From: Sandaracinaceae bacterium
GTDB lineage: Bacteria; Myxococcota_A; Polyangia; Polyangiales; Sandaracinaceae
Reading direction: 5' to 3'
Assembly: GCA_040218145.1 (NCBI GenBank)
Contig: JAVJQK010000035.1
Span: 62,001 to 126,000 of the forward strand
Length of the DNA stretch: 64,000 bases
Shown here: positions 17,401-25,886 of the stretch, piece by piece
Position numbering within the stretch: the stretch's first letter is position 1
How the letters are laid out: the number at the start of each line of letters is the position of its first letter
Notes under the pieces: model-generated
What the model saw: only the letters and a program-made list of their open reading frames with translations
Database searches by the model: none
What the model was told of the DNA's origin: nothing
Made by a program: the position numbers and the translations under genes

Positions 17401-17877
17401 CAGCTCCCGCTCCAGCTCGGGCGCGCGCGGCCCGTGGAGCACCGTGACGGCCACGCTGCGGATCCCCTCGAGCGACAGGAAGCCGCCCCGGGCCAGGATC
17501 TCGCCCGTCGGCGTGGCCCGGGCGGGCACGCCGATGCGCTTGGCCGCGAGCGGCGGGGGCTTGACCACGTTCAGCGCGAAGAGCTCCGGCCGGGTCTGGT
17601 CCCCGATCTCCGGCAGGTCCTCGAACCCCTCCGTGATCACCAGCGCGCACGGCTCCCCGCGCCGCTCGAGGAGCGCGTTCGTGGCCAGCGTGGTGCCCAT
17701 GCGCACGGCGCAGGGAGGGATCGCTGCGTCGTCCTCGAGCCCGAGCAGCCGCCGGATGCCGATCAGCGGCGCCTCGTCGCTCGAGAGCACCTTGGTGACG
17801 CGGAGCTCGCCCTCCGGAGAGAGGCCGATGCAGTCGGTGAAGGTCCCGCCGCGATCGATCCAGAAGCGCCACCGCAC
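14416..17877 (-). CDS. Fused hydantoinase A/B (5-oxoprolinase-type) enzyme
   Basis: 1153 aa from GTG 17877, where the family start [17 protein letters not shown] lies. The first half (to about 690) is the HyuA/ASKHA-type ATPase domain, with [19 protein letters not shown] and [10 protein letters not shown]. The second half (about 710-1153) is HyuB, with [30 protein letters not shown] and [16 protein letters not shown]. Fused proteins of this kind hydrolyse 5-oxoproline or hydantoins with ATP. The substrate here is not provable. Only a weak CACAAC lies six bases before the start and no ribosome site is visible. The stop overlaps the DUF2062 start. Confidence 0.93.
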   Translation of the reverse strand: MRWRFWIDRGGTFTDCIGLSPEGELRVTKVLSSDEAPLIGIRRLLGLEDDAAIPPCAVRMGTTLATNALLERRGEPCALVITEGFEDLPEIGDQTRPELFALNVVKPPPLAAKRIGVPARATPTGEILARGGFLSLEGIRSVAVTVLHGPRAPELERELGALARAAGAEHVSLSHEVDAEQGLLARADTTVADAYLTPLLSAYVGRLEDALPGSALSIMQSSGSLTDAHAFRGRNAVLSGPAGGVVALGWIAARHGVDRAIGFDMGGTSTDVCRWDGQLDKTYETRVAGVRLRAPMMAIHTVAAGGGSLCRFDGRRLSVGPESAGAEPGPLCYGRPEATEPTLTDVNVALGRLPADRFPFPLDEAKPRASLEALAARVGIPWDEVAAGFFRIGVENMAEAVRRVTVARGHDARDHALVVFGGAGGQHACAVARRLGIRTVLSHPLAGVLSAFGMGVADEGWHGEVDARGVTVEPGTLAGLEARFRALEAQGRAALAGDTQTIRRLDVRYAGTERSIAIEVQGRDDAALLEAFAERHRAEYGYARHGHPVVATTARVELVRHSAAPALPRSAPGSGEALRTVRAWMTGRFVDDIPVIAREDVGEALEGPAIVLEDTGALVLEPGWSLSREADGTLRLVDREGPQRATATTACDPVELEIFANAFMSIAEQMGAVLQRTAVSTNIRERLDFSCALFDGSGSLVANAPHIPVHLGAMGETVRAVVAAHPEPAEGDVFVSNDPAAGGSHLPDVTVVSPVHMDGELRFFVASRGHQADVGGITPGSMPPFSKTLEEEGVVFRAERVVHEGAFDRDRVLEILRGGPHPARRPEENVADLEAMLAANHKGAQLLGALVARHGPDVVTAYMEHVQTDAAEKVADAIEALPDGAHAFEDALDDGARVAVRIEVDGRRMRVDFTGSAPELTEANLNAPRAVTVAALLYVLRSMVGAPIPLNGGCLRPVSLTIPPGSLLDPSPERAVAGGNVETSQRVVDVLLGALGLAAASQGTMNNVTFGDAHFGYYETVAGGAGAGPGFDGASCVHTHMTNSRITDPEILEDRFPVRLVRFARRHGSGGGGRWEGGDGVIREIEALAPLSFSILSERRARAPFGLAGGEDGAKGRNLAGEEPLGGRAVVELSPGQRIRLETPGGGGYGEST

Positions 17878-18028
17878 GGCGGGGTTGTGCCACCGCGTCG
17901 CCCCGGAGCAAGCGGCGCGCCCCGTCTTCCTGTGTCCGTCCGCCCACGGCGCCGTGGCGCCTCCGAGACGCCGCCCGCCCGAGACCCCCGTCGAAGCACC
18001 TCGCACGGGACTTGCGAAGGCCCCTCGC

Positions 18029-18673
18029 ATGCACCGCCTCCTCTTCGTCGCCCTCCTCGCCCTCGCCGCCGTTCTCCCGGCGCCCGCCTCCGCTTGCTGG
18101 GACGGAACGCTCGTCTCCACGCCGCACCTCTTCTGGCAGGACGACGGCGAGGTCTGGCGGCCCGCCCGGGCGAGGGAGGTCGCCAAGTGGGCCCCTCGGA
18201 TCGAGGCCCTGCTCGCCCCTCGCGACCTCCGGGTCGACGCCCACTGGGGCCAGGTCGATCTCTCCGACGGAACGTCGCTGCAGATTCGGCACCACCGCCT
18301 CGAGCGCCTCTTCATCGAGCTGGCGCGACACCTCGGCGTCTCCCGCGAGGAGCGGCTGCGCGCGCTCGCCGCGCCCATCGGCTACAGCGTGCAGATCGCG
18401 GCGGTCCGTGACCGCGCGCGGGCCGACGCCCTCGCCGACCGATTGAACGACCTGGGCCGCCCCGACGGCCCGCTCGGCGCGGCCGGCATGTACGACGCGG
18501 GCGGCTTCCCGGCCGCGAACCCCACCGTGCACGTGGTCAGCGAAGAGGACGCGAACGGTCGTCCGGTCTACCGGCTCGTCACCGGGACCTTCCTGACCCG
18601 CGCCGAGGCAGACGAGGTCGCGCGCGAGGCGAGCGCGGAGCTCGGCACGACCGCCTTCGTGCGACGCCTCTGA
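18029..18673 (+). CDS. Secreted SPOR-domain protein
   Basis: 214 aa. A signal peptide ends at about ASA-C (residues 20-23). The middle region carries a [17 protein letters not shown] segment of unknown fold. The C-terminal part (about 112-214) begins [20 protein letters not shown] and ends in [20 protein letters not shown], a typical SPOR repeat. SPOR domains bind peptidoglycan stripped of stem peptides at division sites. It is likely periplasmic or attached at the outer membrane. It is divergent from the oxoprolinase gene and converges with a lipoprotein three bases away. Confidence 0.8.
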   Translation: MHRLLFVALLALAAVLPAPASACWDGTLVSTPHLFWQDDGEVWRPARAREVAKWAPRIEALLAPRDLRVDAHWGQVDLSDGTSLQIRHHRLERLFIELARHLGVSREERLRALAAPIGYSVQIAAVRDRARADALADRLNDLGRPDGPLGAAGMYDAGGFPAANPTVHVVSEEDANGRPVYRLVTGTFLTRAEADEVAREASAELGTTAFVRRL

Positions 18674-18676
18674 CGG

Positions 18677-19528
18677 TCAGGGCTCGCTGCGGAAGAGGAT
18701 CAGCGTGACGTCTTCGCCGACCGTGGGGACGGGGATCACGCCGAAGCCGTACCAGCGCCCGTACTGCTGGACCTCCCCCGTGAACCCGCCCGCGCTCCGC
18801 TCGAGCCCCGCGCGACGCGCCGGCGGGCCCGGGATCAGCTCTCGCAGGTCGGGCGGGAAGCCGGCGTGGAAGTGCTGCGTGTCGCCCTCGAGCAAGAGCG
18901 CCCAGACGATCTCGCCGTTCCGCACCTCCTCGGCGTCCTCGAGCTGGAGCTGGCGGCTGAGCTGCTGCGTCATGCGCCAGAGCGGCAGCCCGGCGACGAG
19001 GGCACCGACCACCTGCCCCTCGTGCCGCACCGGGGCCGCGAAGAGCACCGTGACCGACGGCGGGTCGTCCTCGAGCAGGCTCGGGATGCGGCTGAGCGCG
19101 TGCCCCGCGCTTCCGTCGAGGGCGGCCTGCACGACGGGCGCGATCTCCGCGAGGTCGAAGCCGCGCATGCGGTCCTCGGTCGCGTCGCGCGCGATCACCT
19201 TCCCGTCCATGCCGACCGCGGCGAGGAACGTGATCGGCAGGGTCATCAGCTCGGGCACACGCTGCCGGGTCGGCCGCTGCACGAGCCGCAGACCGGCCCG
19301 CAGATCCGCCTCGCGGCGCGCGGGATCCTCGACCGCGAAGCCCGGCGCGAGCCGCTCCGCCGCGGCGCGCACGCCGGTCATCCCGTCGTCGAGGTCCTGG
19401 CGGATCACCGCGAGGGCGCGCGGCGCGTCCGTCGCGAGGATCTCCCGCTGCTCGTTGTGCCCCTTCTCCTCGTCACAGGCGACGAGGGCGAGGGCGACGG
19501 CGAGGCTCGTGAGGCATCGGGTCCACAT
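18677..19528 (-). CDS. Lipoprotein with cache-like sensor domain
   Basis: 283 aa. The signal peptide ends in lipobox LVAC (Cys18). The mature part has helical segments (40-75), then LPITFLAAVGMDGKVIARDA and SVTVLFAAPVRHEGQVVGAL. The pattern AxxxGxVxAR...PV...GxVVGxLVAG is like the PAS-shaped dCache/sCache extracellular sensor domains of kinases and chemoreceptors. Here it is a free lipoprotein without a signalling domain. TACTCT lies six bases before ATG 19528. The role could be ligand binding for a partner receptor (inference). Confidence 0.6.
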   Translation of the reverse strand: MWTRCLTSLAVALALVACDEEKGHNEQREILATDAPRALAVIRQDLDDGMTGVRAAAERLAPGFAVEDPARREADLRAGLRLVQRPTRQRVPELMTLPITFLAAVGMDGKVIARDATEDRMRGFDLAEIAPVVQAALDGSAGHALSRIPSLLEDDPPSVTVLFAAPVRHEGQVVGALVAGLPLWRMTQQLSRQLQLEDAEEVRNGEIVWALLLEGDTQHFHAGFPPDLRELIPGPPARRAGLERSAGGFTGEVQQYGRWYGFGVIPVPTVGEDVTLILFRSEP

Positions 19529-19534
19529 GGCGCG

Positions 19535-19540
19535 AGAGTA
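19535..19540 (-). promoter_or_regulatory. -10-like element of cache-like lipoprotein gene
   Basis: TACTCT on the reverse strand is followed by exactly six bases and then ATG 19528. No ribosome site is visible. Confidence 0.42.
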
Positions 19541-19593
19541 CTCCCTTCGGTCGGAGCACGTGACACCGGCCCGCGGGGTGAGTTCCCGTCGCG

Positions 19594-20757
19594 TCAGCGC
19601 GCGCAGAACTCGTTGTAGTCGATGTACTCGGTGATGGTCGGCTCGTCGCCGCAGACCGGGCAGCTCGGGTCCTTGCGGAGCTTCAGCGTGCGGAACTGCA
19701 TCTTGAGCGACTCGTAGGTGAGCAGCCGACCGACGAGCGGCTCGCCCTGGCCGAGCACGATCTTGATCGCCTCGGTCGCCTGGATGGTGCCGATCACGCC
19801 CGGGAGGATGCCGAGCACGCCCGCCTCCGCGCAGCTCGGCGCGAGGTGCGCGGGCGGCGGCTCGGGGTAGAGGCAGCGGTAGCAGGGCCCCTGCTTCGGC
19901 CAGAACGTCGTCACCTGCCCATCGAAGCGGAAGATGCTCCCGTGCACGACGGGGATGTCCTTCCAGACGCTCGCGTCGTTGACGAGGTAGCGCGTGGGGA
20001 AGTTGTCGAGCCCGTCGACGATGACGTCCCAGCCCTGGTCGAAGATGCGGTCGACGTTCTCGCTCGTCAGCCGCTCGTCGAAGGGGATCACGTTCACGTC
20101 GGGGTTGAGGTCCGCGATGCGCTTGGCGCCGCTCTCGACCTTGGAGACGCCGACCGTGCTCGTCCCGTGGAGGACCTGCCGCTGCAGGTTGGAGGCGTCG
20201 ACGACGTCGTTGTCGATCACGCCGAGGGTGCCCACGCCGGCCGCGGCGAGGTAGAGCGCGGCCGGAGAGCCGAGCCCGCCTGCGCCGAGCAGGAGGACGC
20301 GCGCCTTCAGCAGCTTCTCTTGCCCCTTCTCACCGACCTCGGGCAAGAGCAGGTGGCGGGAGTAGCGCTCGAGCTGCGCGGGGGTCAGCTCCGGGGGCTT
20401 CTCGACGGGGAAGCCCGAGTCCTTCCAGCGGACGAACCCCGGGTTCGCGCTCTCCACGTGCGCGTAGCCCAGGTCCTGCAGGCTCTTGGCCGCGAACGCC
20501 GAGCGGACCCCGCCCGCGCAGTACACGACGACCTTGGCGTCCTTGTCCGGGATCTTCGACTCGGCCTGCATCTCGAGGAAGCCGCGCGGCACGTGCACCG
20601 CCCCCGGGATGAAGCCCTGCCGGACCTCGTCCTTCTCGCGCACGTCGACGAGGACCAGGTCCTCCTTCTGCTCGAGGCGCGCCTTCAGGTCCTCGAGGGA
20701 GACCTGCTTCACCTCGCTCTTCACGTCCTGGAGGAGGTCGGAGTACGTCTTGCTCAT
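19594..20757 (-). CDS. moeB: Rhodanese-MoeB/ThiF fusion (sulfur-carrier adenylyltransferase)
   Basis: 387 aa from ATG 20757, preceded by GGGAG. Residues 1-118 form a rhodanese domain with the active cysteine C80 in VVYCAGGVRSAFAA. Residues 126-387 form the E1-like adenylyltransferase. This has RYSRHLLLPEVG, the nucleotide loop GAGGLGS (158-164), DNFPTRYLVND, CxxC pairs at 292/295 and 366/369 for zinc, and C309 as the likely catalytic cysteine. It should activate the C-terminal Gly-Gly of MoaD, ThiS or CysO-type carriers and supply sulfur. Most fusions (Uba4/MOCS3) have the rhodanese at the C-terminus; here it comes first. No sulfur-carrier gene adjoins. Confidence 0.92.
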   Translation of the reverse strand: MSKTYSDLLQDVKSEVKQVSLEDLKARLEQKEDLVLVDVREKDEVRQGFIPGAVHVPRGFLEMQAESKIPDKDAKVVVYCAGGVRSAFAAKSLQDLGYAHVESANPGFVRWKDSGFPVEKPPELTPAQLERYSRHLLLPEVGEKGQEKLLKARVLLLGAGGLGSPAALYLAAAGVGTLGVIDNDVVDASNLQRQVLHGTSTVGVSKVESGAKRIADLNPDVNVIPFDERLTSENVDRIFDQGWDVIVDGLDNFPTRYLVNDASVWKDIPVVHGSIFRFDGQVTTFWPKQGPCYRCLYPEPPPAHLAPSCAEAGVLGILPGVIGTIQATEAIKIVLGQGEPLVGRLLTYESLKMQFRTLKLRKDPSCPVCGDEPTITEYIDYNEFCAR

Positions 20758-20788
20758 GGCTCTTCTCCCGCCCGTGGAGGGCCGCAGG

Positions 20789-20817
20789 AGTATGGGGAGA
20801 GCCCCCGTGATCGTCAA
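20789..20817 (-). promoter_or_regulatory. Promoter of rhodanese-MoeB gene
   Basis: Reverse strand TTGACG (20817-20812), a 17-base spacer and CATACT (20794-20789) give a good housekeeping promoter. The predicted transcription start is about 25 bases before ATG 20757. Unlike many neighbours this gene has a leader with a GGGAG ribosome site. Confidence 0.6.
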
Positions 20818-20927
20818 TGCATCCGGGATCTTGGACCCGTTTCACGCGTTTCCCGGGCGGAATCATCGGAGAAACTCGGCCGAGGCGAGGCTCGCGCCGC
20901 GGTCGCGCCTCGGACATCATTCGAACG

Positions 20928-21500
20928 ATGGCCGAAGCCGCCGAGCGTGTGAGCTACCCGCGCTACCTCGAGCGCGAGCGCGAGAGCGGCGAGCGCCTGG
21001 AGTACGTCGATGGCTTCGTCTACGCGATGGCGGGCGGCACTCCCACCCACTCCCGGCTCTGCACCAACGTGGTCTCGCTGCTGCGTGAGGCGCTCGCTGG
21101 CCAGCGCTGTGTCGCGCACGGAACCGAGCTGAAGCTGCGGGTCGAGGCGACGAACCGGACCACCTACGCCGACGCCTCCGTGTTCTGCGACACGCTCGCG
21201 CTCTCCGAGGTCGACCCGAACGCGGCCACCAACCCCAAGCTCATCGTCGAGGTCCTCTCACCGTCCACCGAGGCGTCTGATCGCGGCGAGAAGTTCGCGC
21301 ACTACCAGCGGCTGGCCTCGTTCGAGGAGTACGTGCTGGTCAATCAGGACCGCGCGCGGGTCGAGGTCTTCACCCGCAGCCCGGACGGAGACGGCAAGGT
21401 GTGGCGGATGACCATCTTCGGCCCCGGCGAGCGCGTGACCCTGTCGTCCCTCGACGTCGAGCTGGCGGTGGACGACATCTACCACGACCCGCTCGCGTGA
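20928..21500 (+). CDS. Uma2-family (DUF820) PD-(D/E)XK protein, copy 1
   Basis: 190 aa. The Uma2 pattern is present: YLERERESGERLEYVDGFVY, MAGGTPTHSRL, TYADASVFC and IVEVLSPSTEASDRGEKFAHY. The Asp of ADASV and the Glu of VEVLS are the usual metal-binding residues of the restriction-endonuclease-like fold. The family is strongly expanded in cyanobacteria and myxobacteria and its biological role is unsettled. A paralogue of similar length lies at 60741-61307. ATG 20928 starts at the conserved N-terminus; CATCAT lies seven bases before it and no ribosome site is seen. Confidence 0.88.
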   Translation: MAEAAERVSYPRYLERERESGERLEYVDGFVYAMAGGTPTHSRLCTNVVSLLREALAGQRCVAHGTELKLRVEATNRTTYADASVFCDTLALSEVDPNAATNPKLIVEVLSPSTEASDRGEKFAHYQRLASFEEYVLVNQDRARVEVFTRSPDGDGKVWRMTIFGPGERVTLSSLDVELAVDDIYHDPLA

Positions 21501-21535
21501 CGCCGAGAGGCTGAGCGCGCGAGCGGCGGGCGGCG

Positions 21536-21541
21536 TATGCT
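21536..21541 (+). promoter_or_regulatory. -10-like element of hydrolase lipoprotein gene
   Basis: TATGCT is followed by six bases and then GTG 21548; there is no Shine-Dalgarno. The same hexamer and spacing recur at the second Uma2 gene. Confidence 0.45.
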
Positions 21542-21547
21542 CGGCCC

Positions 21548-23581
21548 GTGCGCTTCCCTCGCTTTCTTCTCGGCGCCGCGGCGCTGCTCCTGGTCCCGCC
21601 CGCCTGCGACGGCGTCGTCGCGGTCGACTCCGGCCCGCGCCCGATGGACGCGGGGCGCGACGCGGGGCCGCCGCCCGACAGCGGGCCCGTCGTCTGTACG
21701 CCGGAGCCGACCGGTCCGGTCGAGGCGGTGTTCGTCCTGCCCACGGGCGCCGAGGGAGAGGGCTTCTTCGATCTGCCGTGGCCGAGCGACGTCCGCCGCA
21801 CGGCGGAGGGCACGATCGACATGACCGGGTTCCCGACGCGCCGGAACCCCTTCGTGCAGCGCTACCTCGACGCGATGACCGAGCGCCTCGACGGCTTCGG
21901 CACGAACGGCGCCGTCTACTTCCGTTTCTCGCGCACGATCGACGCGGGCGCCCTCCCCGAGCGCCCCGAGCAGAGCCTCGAGGACGGCGCCGCGGTGTTC
22001 CTCGTGGACGTCGACCCGGACAGCCCCGACGTGGGCACGCGCCACCCGATCGTCCTGCACTTCCAGGACTGCCCGACGCGCTTCTGGTCGGCCCACACCC
22101 TCGCCATCCGCCCCGTGTACGGGCTCCCCCTCGCGAGCGACCGCACCTACGCCGCGGTGGTCACCACCGGGCTGAACAGCGCGGACGGCGAGCCCTTCGC
22201 GCGGAGCGCGGACTTCGAGGCCGTGCTGGCGGGCGAGAGCGACGCCGCCGTCGACGCCATCTACGGGCCCGCGCTCGACGCGCTCGAGGCGGCCGGGGTG
22301 ACGCGCGACGAGATCCTGTCGCTCGCCGTCTTCACCACGCAGGACGCGACGGGGGAGACGATCGCGATCCGGGACTGGATGCACGCGGAGTACCCCGCGC
22401 CGAGCGTGGTGACGGTGGAGACCGATCGGGTCGCGCCGCGCTACGAGCGCGTGGCCGGCACGTATGGACCGGTGCCGATCTTCCAGGCGGGGGAGCTGCC
22501 CTACGCGAACGCAGAGGACGGCGGCGACATCACCCTCGACGCCACCGGCGCGCCGACCGTGCACGGCGAGTACGACGCGCGCTTCAGCCTCACCATCCCC
22601 ACCTCGCCCATGCCGGCCGGCGGCTACCCGATCGTGCTCTACGCGCACGGCACGGGCGGCGACTTCGAGACGGTCGTCCGGAACGACACGGCCGAGAAGC
22701 TCGCCGCGCTGGGCATCGCGTCGATGGGCGTCGACCAGATCCACCACGCCGCGCGCAACCCCACCGCGACCGACCCCTCGATCCTCTTCTTCAACATCCC
22801 GAACCCACTCGCCGCCCGCGACAACAACCGCCAGAGCGCGCTCGACATCGTGCAGCAGGCGCGCCTCGTGCCGGGGCTGACCTTCGACACGGGGCTCGTG
22901 GAGCGCGACGGGATGCCCGTCCGCTTCGACCCCGCGCAGACCTGGTTCATGGGGCACTCCCAGGGCGGGCTGAACGGGCCCATCTTCCTCGCGATCGACG
23001 ACGGGGCCCGGGCCGGCGTCCTCAGCGCGGCGTCGTCCGTGATCACCCCCTCGCTCATCGAGAAGGTGGAGCCCCTGGTGATCCCCGACATCGTCGTGGC
23101 GCTGCTCAACCTGCCGGGCGGTGACTACATGCAGGCCTTCGCGCTCGAGGGCTTCACGGTGGAGCACCCCGTCGCCACCCTGCTGCAGACGTGGCTGGAG
23201 GCGAGCGACGCGAGCAACTACGCGCACCTCGTCTTCTCGAGCCCGCGCGAGGGCTTCGCGCCGAAGAGCGTGCTGATGACGGAAGGGTTGCGAGACGCGT
23301 TCAGCCCGCCCACCTCCATCGAGGCGCTCGCGGGCGCGATGCGCACGCCGGTCGTTCAGCCCGTGGGGAGCCCGCTCGTCTCCTTGCGCCTGGCCGGCGT
23401 CGACCCCGTCGCGCCGCCCGTCACGGGCAACGTCGCGGGAGGCGCCGCCACCGCCGGTCTGCTCCAGTTCCCGGACGACGGCCACTTCGCCATCTTCGAC
23501 AACGAGACCGCCGAGGCGCAGTACCTCGGCTTCTTCGAGTCCCTCCTCGAAGGCGGCCCCGGGACCATCCCGTCGCCATAG
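21548..23581 (+). CDS. Alpha/beta-hydrolase lipoprotein (lipase-like)
   Basis: 677 aa from GTG 21548. The signal peptide ends in lipobox PPAC (Cys20), followed by an Asp/Gly/Pro tether. The N-terminal domain (about 55-330) starts FFDLPWPSDVRRTAEGTIDM, similar to the N-terminal region of bacterial virulence-type lipases. A hydrolase domain follows, with YAHGTGGDFETVV as a possible oxyanion segment, S471 in the nucleophile elbow GHSQGG, and H646 in DDGHFAIF. It is probably an envelope-attached esterase or lipase; the substrate is unknown. The stop codon's last base begins a perfect hairpin. Confidence 0.78.
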   Translation: MRFPRFLLGAAALLLVPPACDGVVAVDSGPRPMDAGRDAGPPPDSGPVVCTPEPTGPVEAVFVLPTGAEGEGFFDLPWPSDVRRTAEGTIDMTGFPTRRNPFVQRYLDAMTERLDGFGTNGAVYFRFSRTIDAGALPERPEQSLEDGAAVFLVDVDPDSPDVGTRHPIVLHFQDCPTRFWSAHTLAIRPVYGLPLASDRTYAAVVTTGLNSADGEPFARSADFEAVLAGESDAAVDAIYGPALDALEAAGVTRDEILSLAVFTTQDATGETIAIRDWMHAEYPAPSVVTVETDRVAPRYERVAGTYGPVPIFQAGELPYANAEDGGDITLDATGAPTVHGEYDARFSLTIPTSPMPAGGYPIVLYAHGTGGDFETVVRNDTAEKLAALGIASMGVDQIHHAARNPTATDPSILFFNIPNPLAARDNNRQSALDIVQQARLVPGLTFDTGLVERDGMPVRFDPAQTWFMGHSQGGLNGPIFLAIDDGARAGVLSAASSVITPSLIEKVEPLVIPDIVVALLNLPGGDYMQAFALEGFTVEHPVATLLQTWLEASDASNYAHLVFSSPREGFAPKSVLMTEGLRDAFSPPTSIEALAGAMRTPVVQPVGSPLVSLRLAGVDPVAPPVTGNVAGGAATAGLLQFPDDGHFAIFDNETAEAQYLGFFESLLEGGPGTIPSP

Positions 23582-23620
23582 CAGGCAGGTGAAGAACGCG
23601 AGCGTTCTTCACCTGCCTGC
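23581..23620. terminator. Perfect 18-bp stem hairpin between convergent genes
   Basis: Bases 23581-23598 are exactly complementary to 23603-23620 with a CGAG tetraloop. It starts in the stop codon of the hydrolase gene. No T-tract follows (CCCCTTGCCC), so if it terminates it does so by stem stability, possibly in both directions. The remaining bases to 23732 hold nothing recognised. Confidence 0.7.
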
Positions 23621-23732
23621 CCCTTGCCCTTGCCCGTGCCCACGACTCAATAGCTCCCGGGGAGCGCGCCTCTGCAGAAGAAGCTCGGCTACTTCTCCGC
23701 CGCGGCGGTGATCTCGAGCCAACGAGCCGCGG

Positions 23733-24788
23733 TCACGGCGCGCAGACCAGCGCGACCGAGGCCACGCCGCCCTGGTTGGAGTACACGAGCGCGTCTTCGA
23801 GGAAGAAGAGGCTCGCGCGGTCGCCGGTGCCCTGGTCCAGCCGATGCGTCACCTCCAGCGAGTCGGGGTCGAGCAGCGCGAGCTCGCTCCCGCCGATGGC
23901 GAGCTGAGCGCCGCGCCGCGTGATGGCCGAGGCGTAGAACGGGAGCTCGATCCGCCGCCGCTCCTCGGGCGCGCCGACCACGTCGAGCTCGAGCAGCGTG
24001 TGGTCGAAGACGGCGAGCAGCCTGTCCGCCTCCAGCCACGCGTCGACGAGCGGCGCCGCGCTGTCGTGCACGCGCTGCTCCGCGAGCACCTCGCCGGACC
24101 CGGCGTCGAGCGTGACCAGCCAGAGCTCGTGGGGCGGGAAGCGGCCCGCGAACACGAACACGCGATCGGCGTCCGCGAAGAGGCCGACGATCGAGTCGCC
24201 CACCGAGGCCCGCCAGCGCTCGGTCAAGACGTCCGCCTCGAGGTCCAGCGCCGCCACCTCGACCACGCCCGCCTCCTCGAGGGCCACGGCCACCCGCGCG
24301 CCCGCGACCGCCGCGTCGCTCACGCGCCGCTCGCCGAGCGAGAGCTCGTGCAGGAGCGTCGGCGACGCCGGGTCCGCGAGCCCGTAGAGCCGCACCCCGG
24401 GCGGAAAGCTCGTCGCGCTGATGAGCCGGTCCCCGACGACCGCGACGCCGCCCTGCGTCCCCGTGTCTCCCTCGATGTTGCCGGCGAGGACCGGCGCGGA
24501 CGCGTCGCGCACGTCCCAGATCTCCACCCCCACCGTCTGCCGGTAGAGGTACCCGCTCCCCAGCGCGGCGTCGCCGTAGCAGAAACAGGGCTCTCCCCCG
24601 AACCTCTCCGCGGAGCCGAACGCGCATCGGAGCGAGCCGGCGTCGGGCGGCACGAACACGGGGTCCGCGTCGGGCACGGCCCCGTCGGCGAGGGCCGCGT
24701 CGGGCACGGCCGCGTCTTCGACGCCGTGAACCGAGCTACACCCGAGCGAGAACATGGACGAGAGAGCAAGCAAGAAGAATGAGCGCAT
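23733..24788 (-). CDS. Lipoprotein with beta-propeller-like repeats
   Basis: 351 aa. Of two adjacent ATGs, 24788 is best placed behind GGGAGG. The signal peptide ends in lipobox SLGC (Cys17), then an Asp/Ala/Pro tether to about residue 50. The remainder shows repeated short beta-strand units of the type VGDRLISATSFPPGVRLYGL, ADRVFVFAGRFPPHELWLV and GAQLAIGGSELALLDPDSLE. These resemble LVIVD/WD-like propeller blades, with SAPVLAGNIEGDTGTQGGVA at the start. It is probably a surface propeller for binding; there is no catalytic motif. Confidence 0.6.
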   Translation of the reverse strand: MRSFFLLALSSMFSLGCSSVHGVEDAAVPDAALADGAVPDADPVFVPPDAGSLRCAFGSAERFGGEPCFCYGDAALGSGYLYRQTVGVEIWDVRDASAPVLAGNIEGDTGTQGGVAVVGDRLISATSFPPGVRLYGLADPASPTLLHELSLGERRVSDAAVAGARVAVALEEAGVVEVAALDLEADVLTERWRASVGDSIVGLFADADRVFVFAGRFPPHELWLVTLDAGSGEVLAEQRVHDSAAPLVDAWLEADRLLAVFDHTLLELDVVGAPEERRRIELPFYASAITRRGAQLAIGGSELALLDPDSLEVTHRLDQGTGDRASLFFLEDALVYSNQGGVASVALVCAP

Positions 24789-24868
24789 CATCGACCTCCC
24801 GTGCCCAGCATGCGGCGCTCGACCCATAGCCTCAACGACGCATCTCCTATCCAAGAGATAGACCGCGA

Positions 24869-25831
24869 CTATGAGGCGAACATCAAGCCCTCGAGCCGCG
24901 CGGGATCGACGTTGCCGCCGCTCACCACGGCGACGAGCGGGGTCTCCAGCGCAGGCTGCTTCCGGATCCACGCGAGCGTGACCGCCGCGCTGCCCTCGAT
25001 CGCGAGGTCGAGCTCCCGCTTCGCGAACCGCATCGCGTCCGCGATGGAGGCCTCGCTCACCGCCTCCATGCGATGGAGGGCGTCACGCGCGATGGCGTAG
25101 GTGGTCTCCGAGACGCCCCCCTCCAGGCCCTCGGCGAGGGTCTCTTCGCCCTCGTACGCGAGCAGGGCCTCGCCCCGATCGAGGCTCTCGACCATGGCGG
25201 GGCACGCCTCGCTCTGCACGCCGACGATCCGGAAGGACGCCCCGCGCTGGGCGCGCGCCGCGGCGATCCCCGCCACCAGGCCGCCGCCGCCGACGGGGGC
25301 CACCACCGTGCGAACGTCGGGCAGCGCGTCGAGGATCTCCAGGCCCACCGTGCCGCCGTTGCCCGCCGCGACCCACGGGTCGTCGAAGGGGCTCACGAAG
25401 CGCATGCCCGCCTCCTCGGCCGCGGCCTTCGCGCGCGCCTCGACCGCGTCGTAGCTCCGCCCCTCGACGAGCTCGAGCGTCGCGCCGTAGCCCGCGATGC
25501 CCTCGCGCTTCACGGCCGGGGTCGAGCTCGCGCAGAAGACGGTGACGGGCACGCCCAGCCGCTTGCCGGCGCGCGCGATGCCGTAGCCGTGGTTTCCGGC
25601 CGAGGCCGTCACCACTCCGCGCGCGCGCGTCGCGTCGTCGAGGCTCGCCAGCGCGGCGAGGGCGCCACGGAGCTTGAACGAGCCCGTGTCCTGCGCGCAC
25701 TCCAGCTTCAGGTGGACGCCCTCCCCCAGCGCCGGCGCGGCGACGAGCGGGGTGCGCGCCGCGTGGGCCGCGACCACCTCTCGGGCGCGCGCGAGCTGCC
25801 AGCCTTCGATCTCCCAGCGCGAGTCGGTCAT
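24869..25831 (-). CDS. Threonine/serine dehydratase-type PLP enzyme
   Basis: 320 aa, fold-type II PLP enzyme. The Schiff-base lysine is K53 in GSFKLRGA and the phosphate-binding loop is GGGG at 181-184 in APVGGGGLVAG. ASAGNHGYGIARAGKRLG matches threonine dehydratases and serine racemases. It lacks the C-terminal ACT-like regulatory domain of biosynthetic IlvA. A catabolic threonine/serine deaminase or an amino-acid racemase is therefore more likely. TACGTT lies eight bases before ATG 25831. The gene is divergent from a lipoprotein gene. Confidence 0.88.
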   Translation of the reverse strand: MTDSRWEIEGWQLARAREVVAAHAARTPLVAAPALGEGVHLKLECAQDTGSFKLRGALAALASLDDATRARGVVTASAGNHGYGIARAGKRLGVPVTVFCASSTPAVKREGIAGYGATLELVEGRSYDAVEARAKAAAEEAGMRFVSPFDDPWVAAGNGGTVGLEILDALPDVRTVVAPVGGGGLVAGIAAARAQRGASFRIVGVQSEACPAMVESLDRGEALLAYEGEETLAEGLEGGVSETTYAIARDALHRMEAVSEASIADAMRFAKRELDLAIEGSAAVTLAWIRKQPALETPLVAVVSGGNVDPARLEGLMFAS

Positions 25832-25839
25832 GCGGCTCG

Positions 25840-25879
25840 AACGTAGCAAAGCGAAGCCGGCGGGGCGGGCTGCTATATT
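25840..25879. promoter_or_regulatory. Divergent -10-like elements
   Basis: The 55-base gap holds TACGTT on the reverse strand (25845-25840), eight bases before the dehydratase ATG. On the forward strand it holds TATATT (25874-25879), seven bases before ATG 25887. The AT-rich hexamer stands out in very GC-rich surroundings. Confidence 0.5.
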
Positions 25880-25886
25880 CCGCGCG

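Noticed and set aside
14677-18411. 1244-codon forward frame antisense to the oxoprolinase gene
   Set aside because: Mirror frame of a well-defined HyuAB fusion, low-complexity translation.
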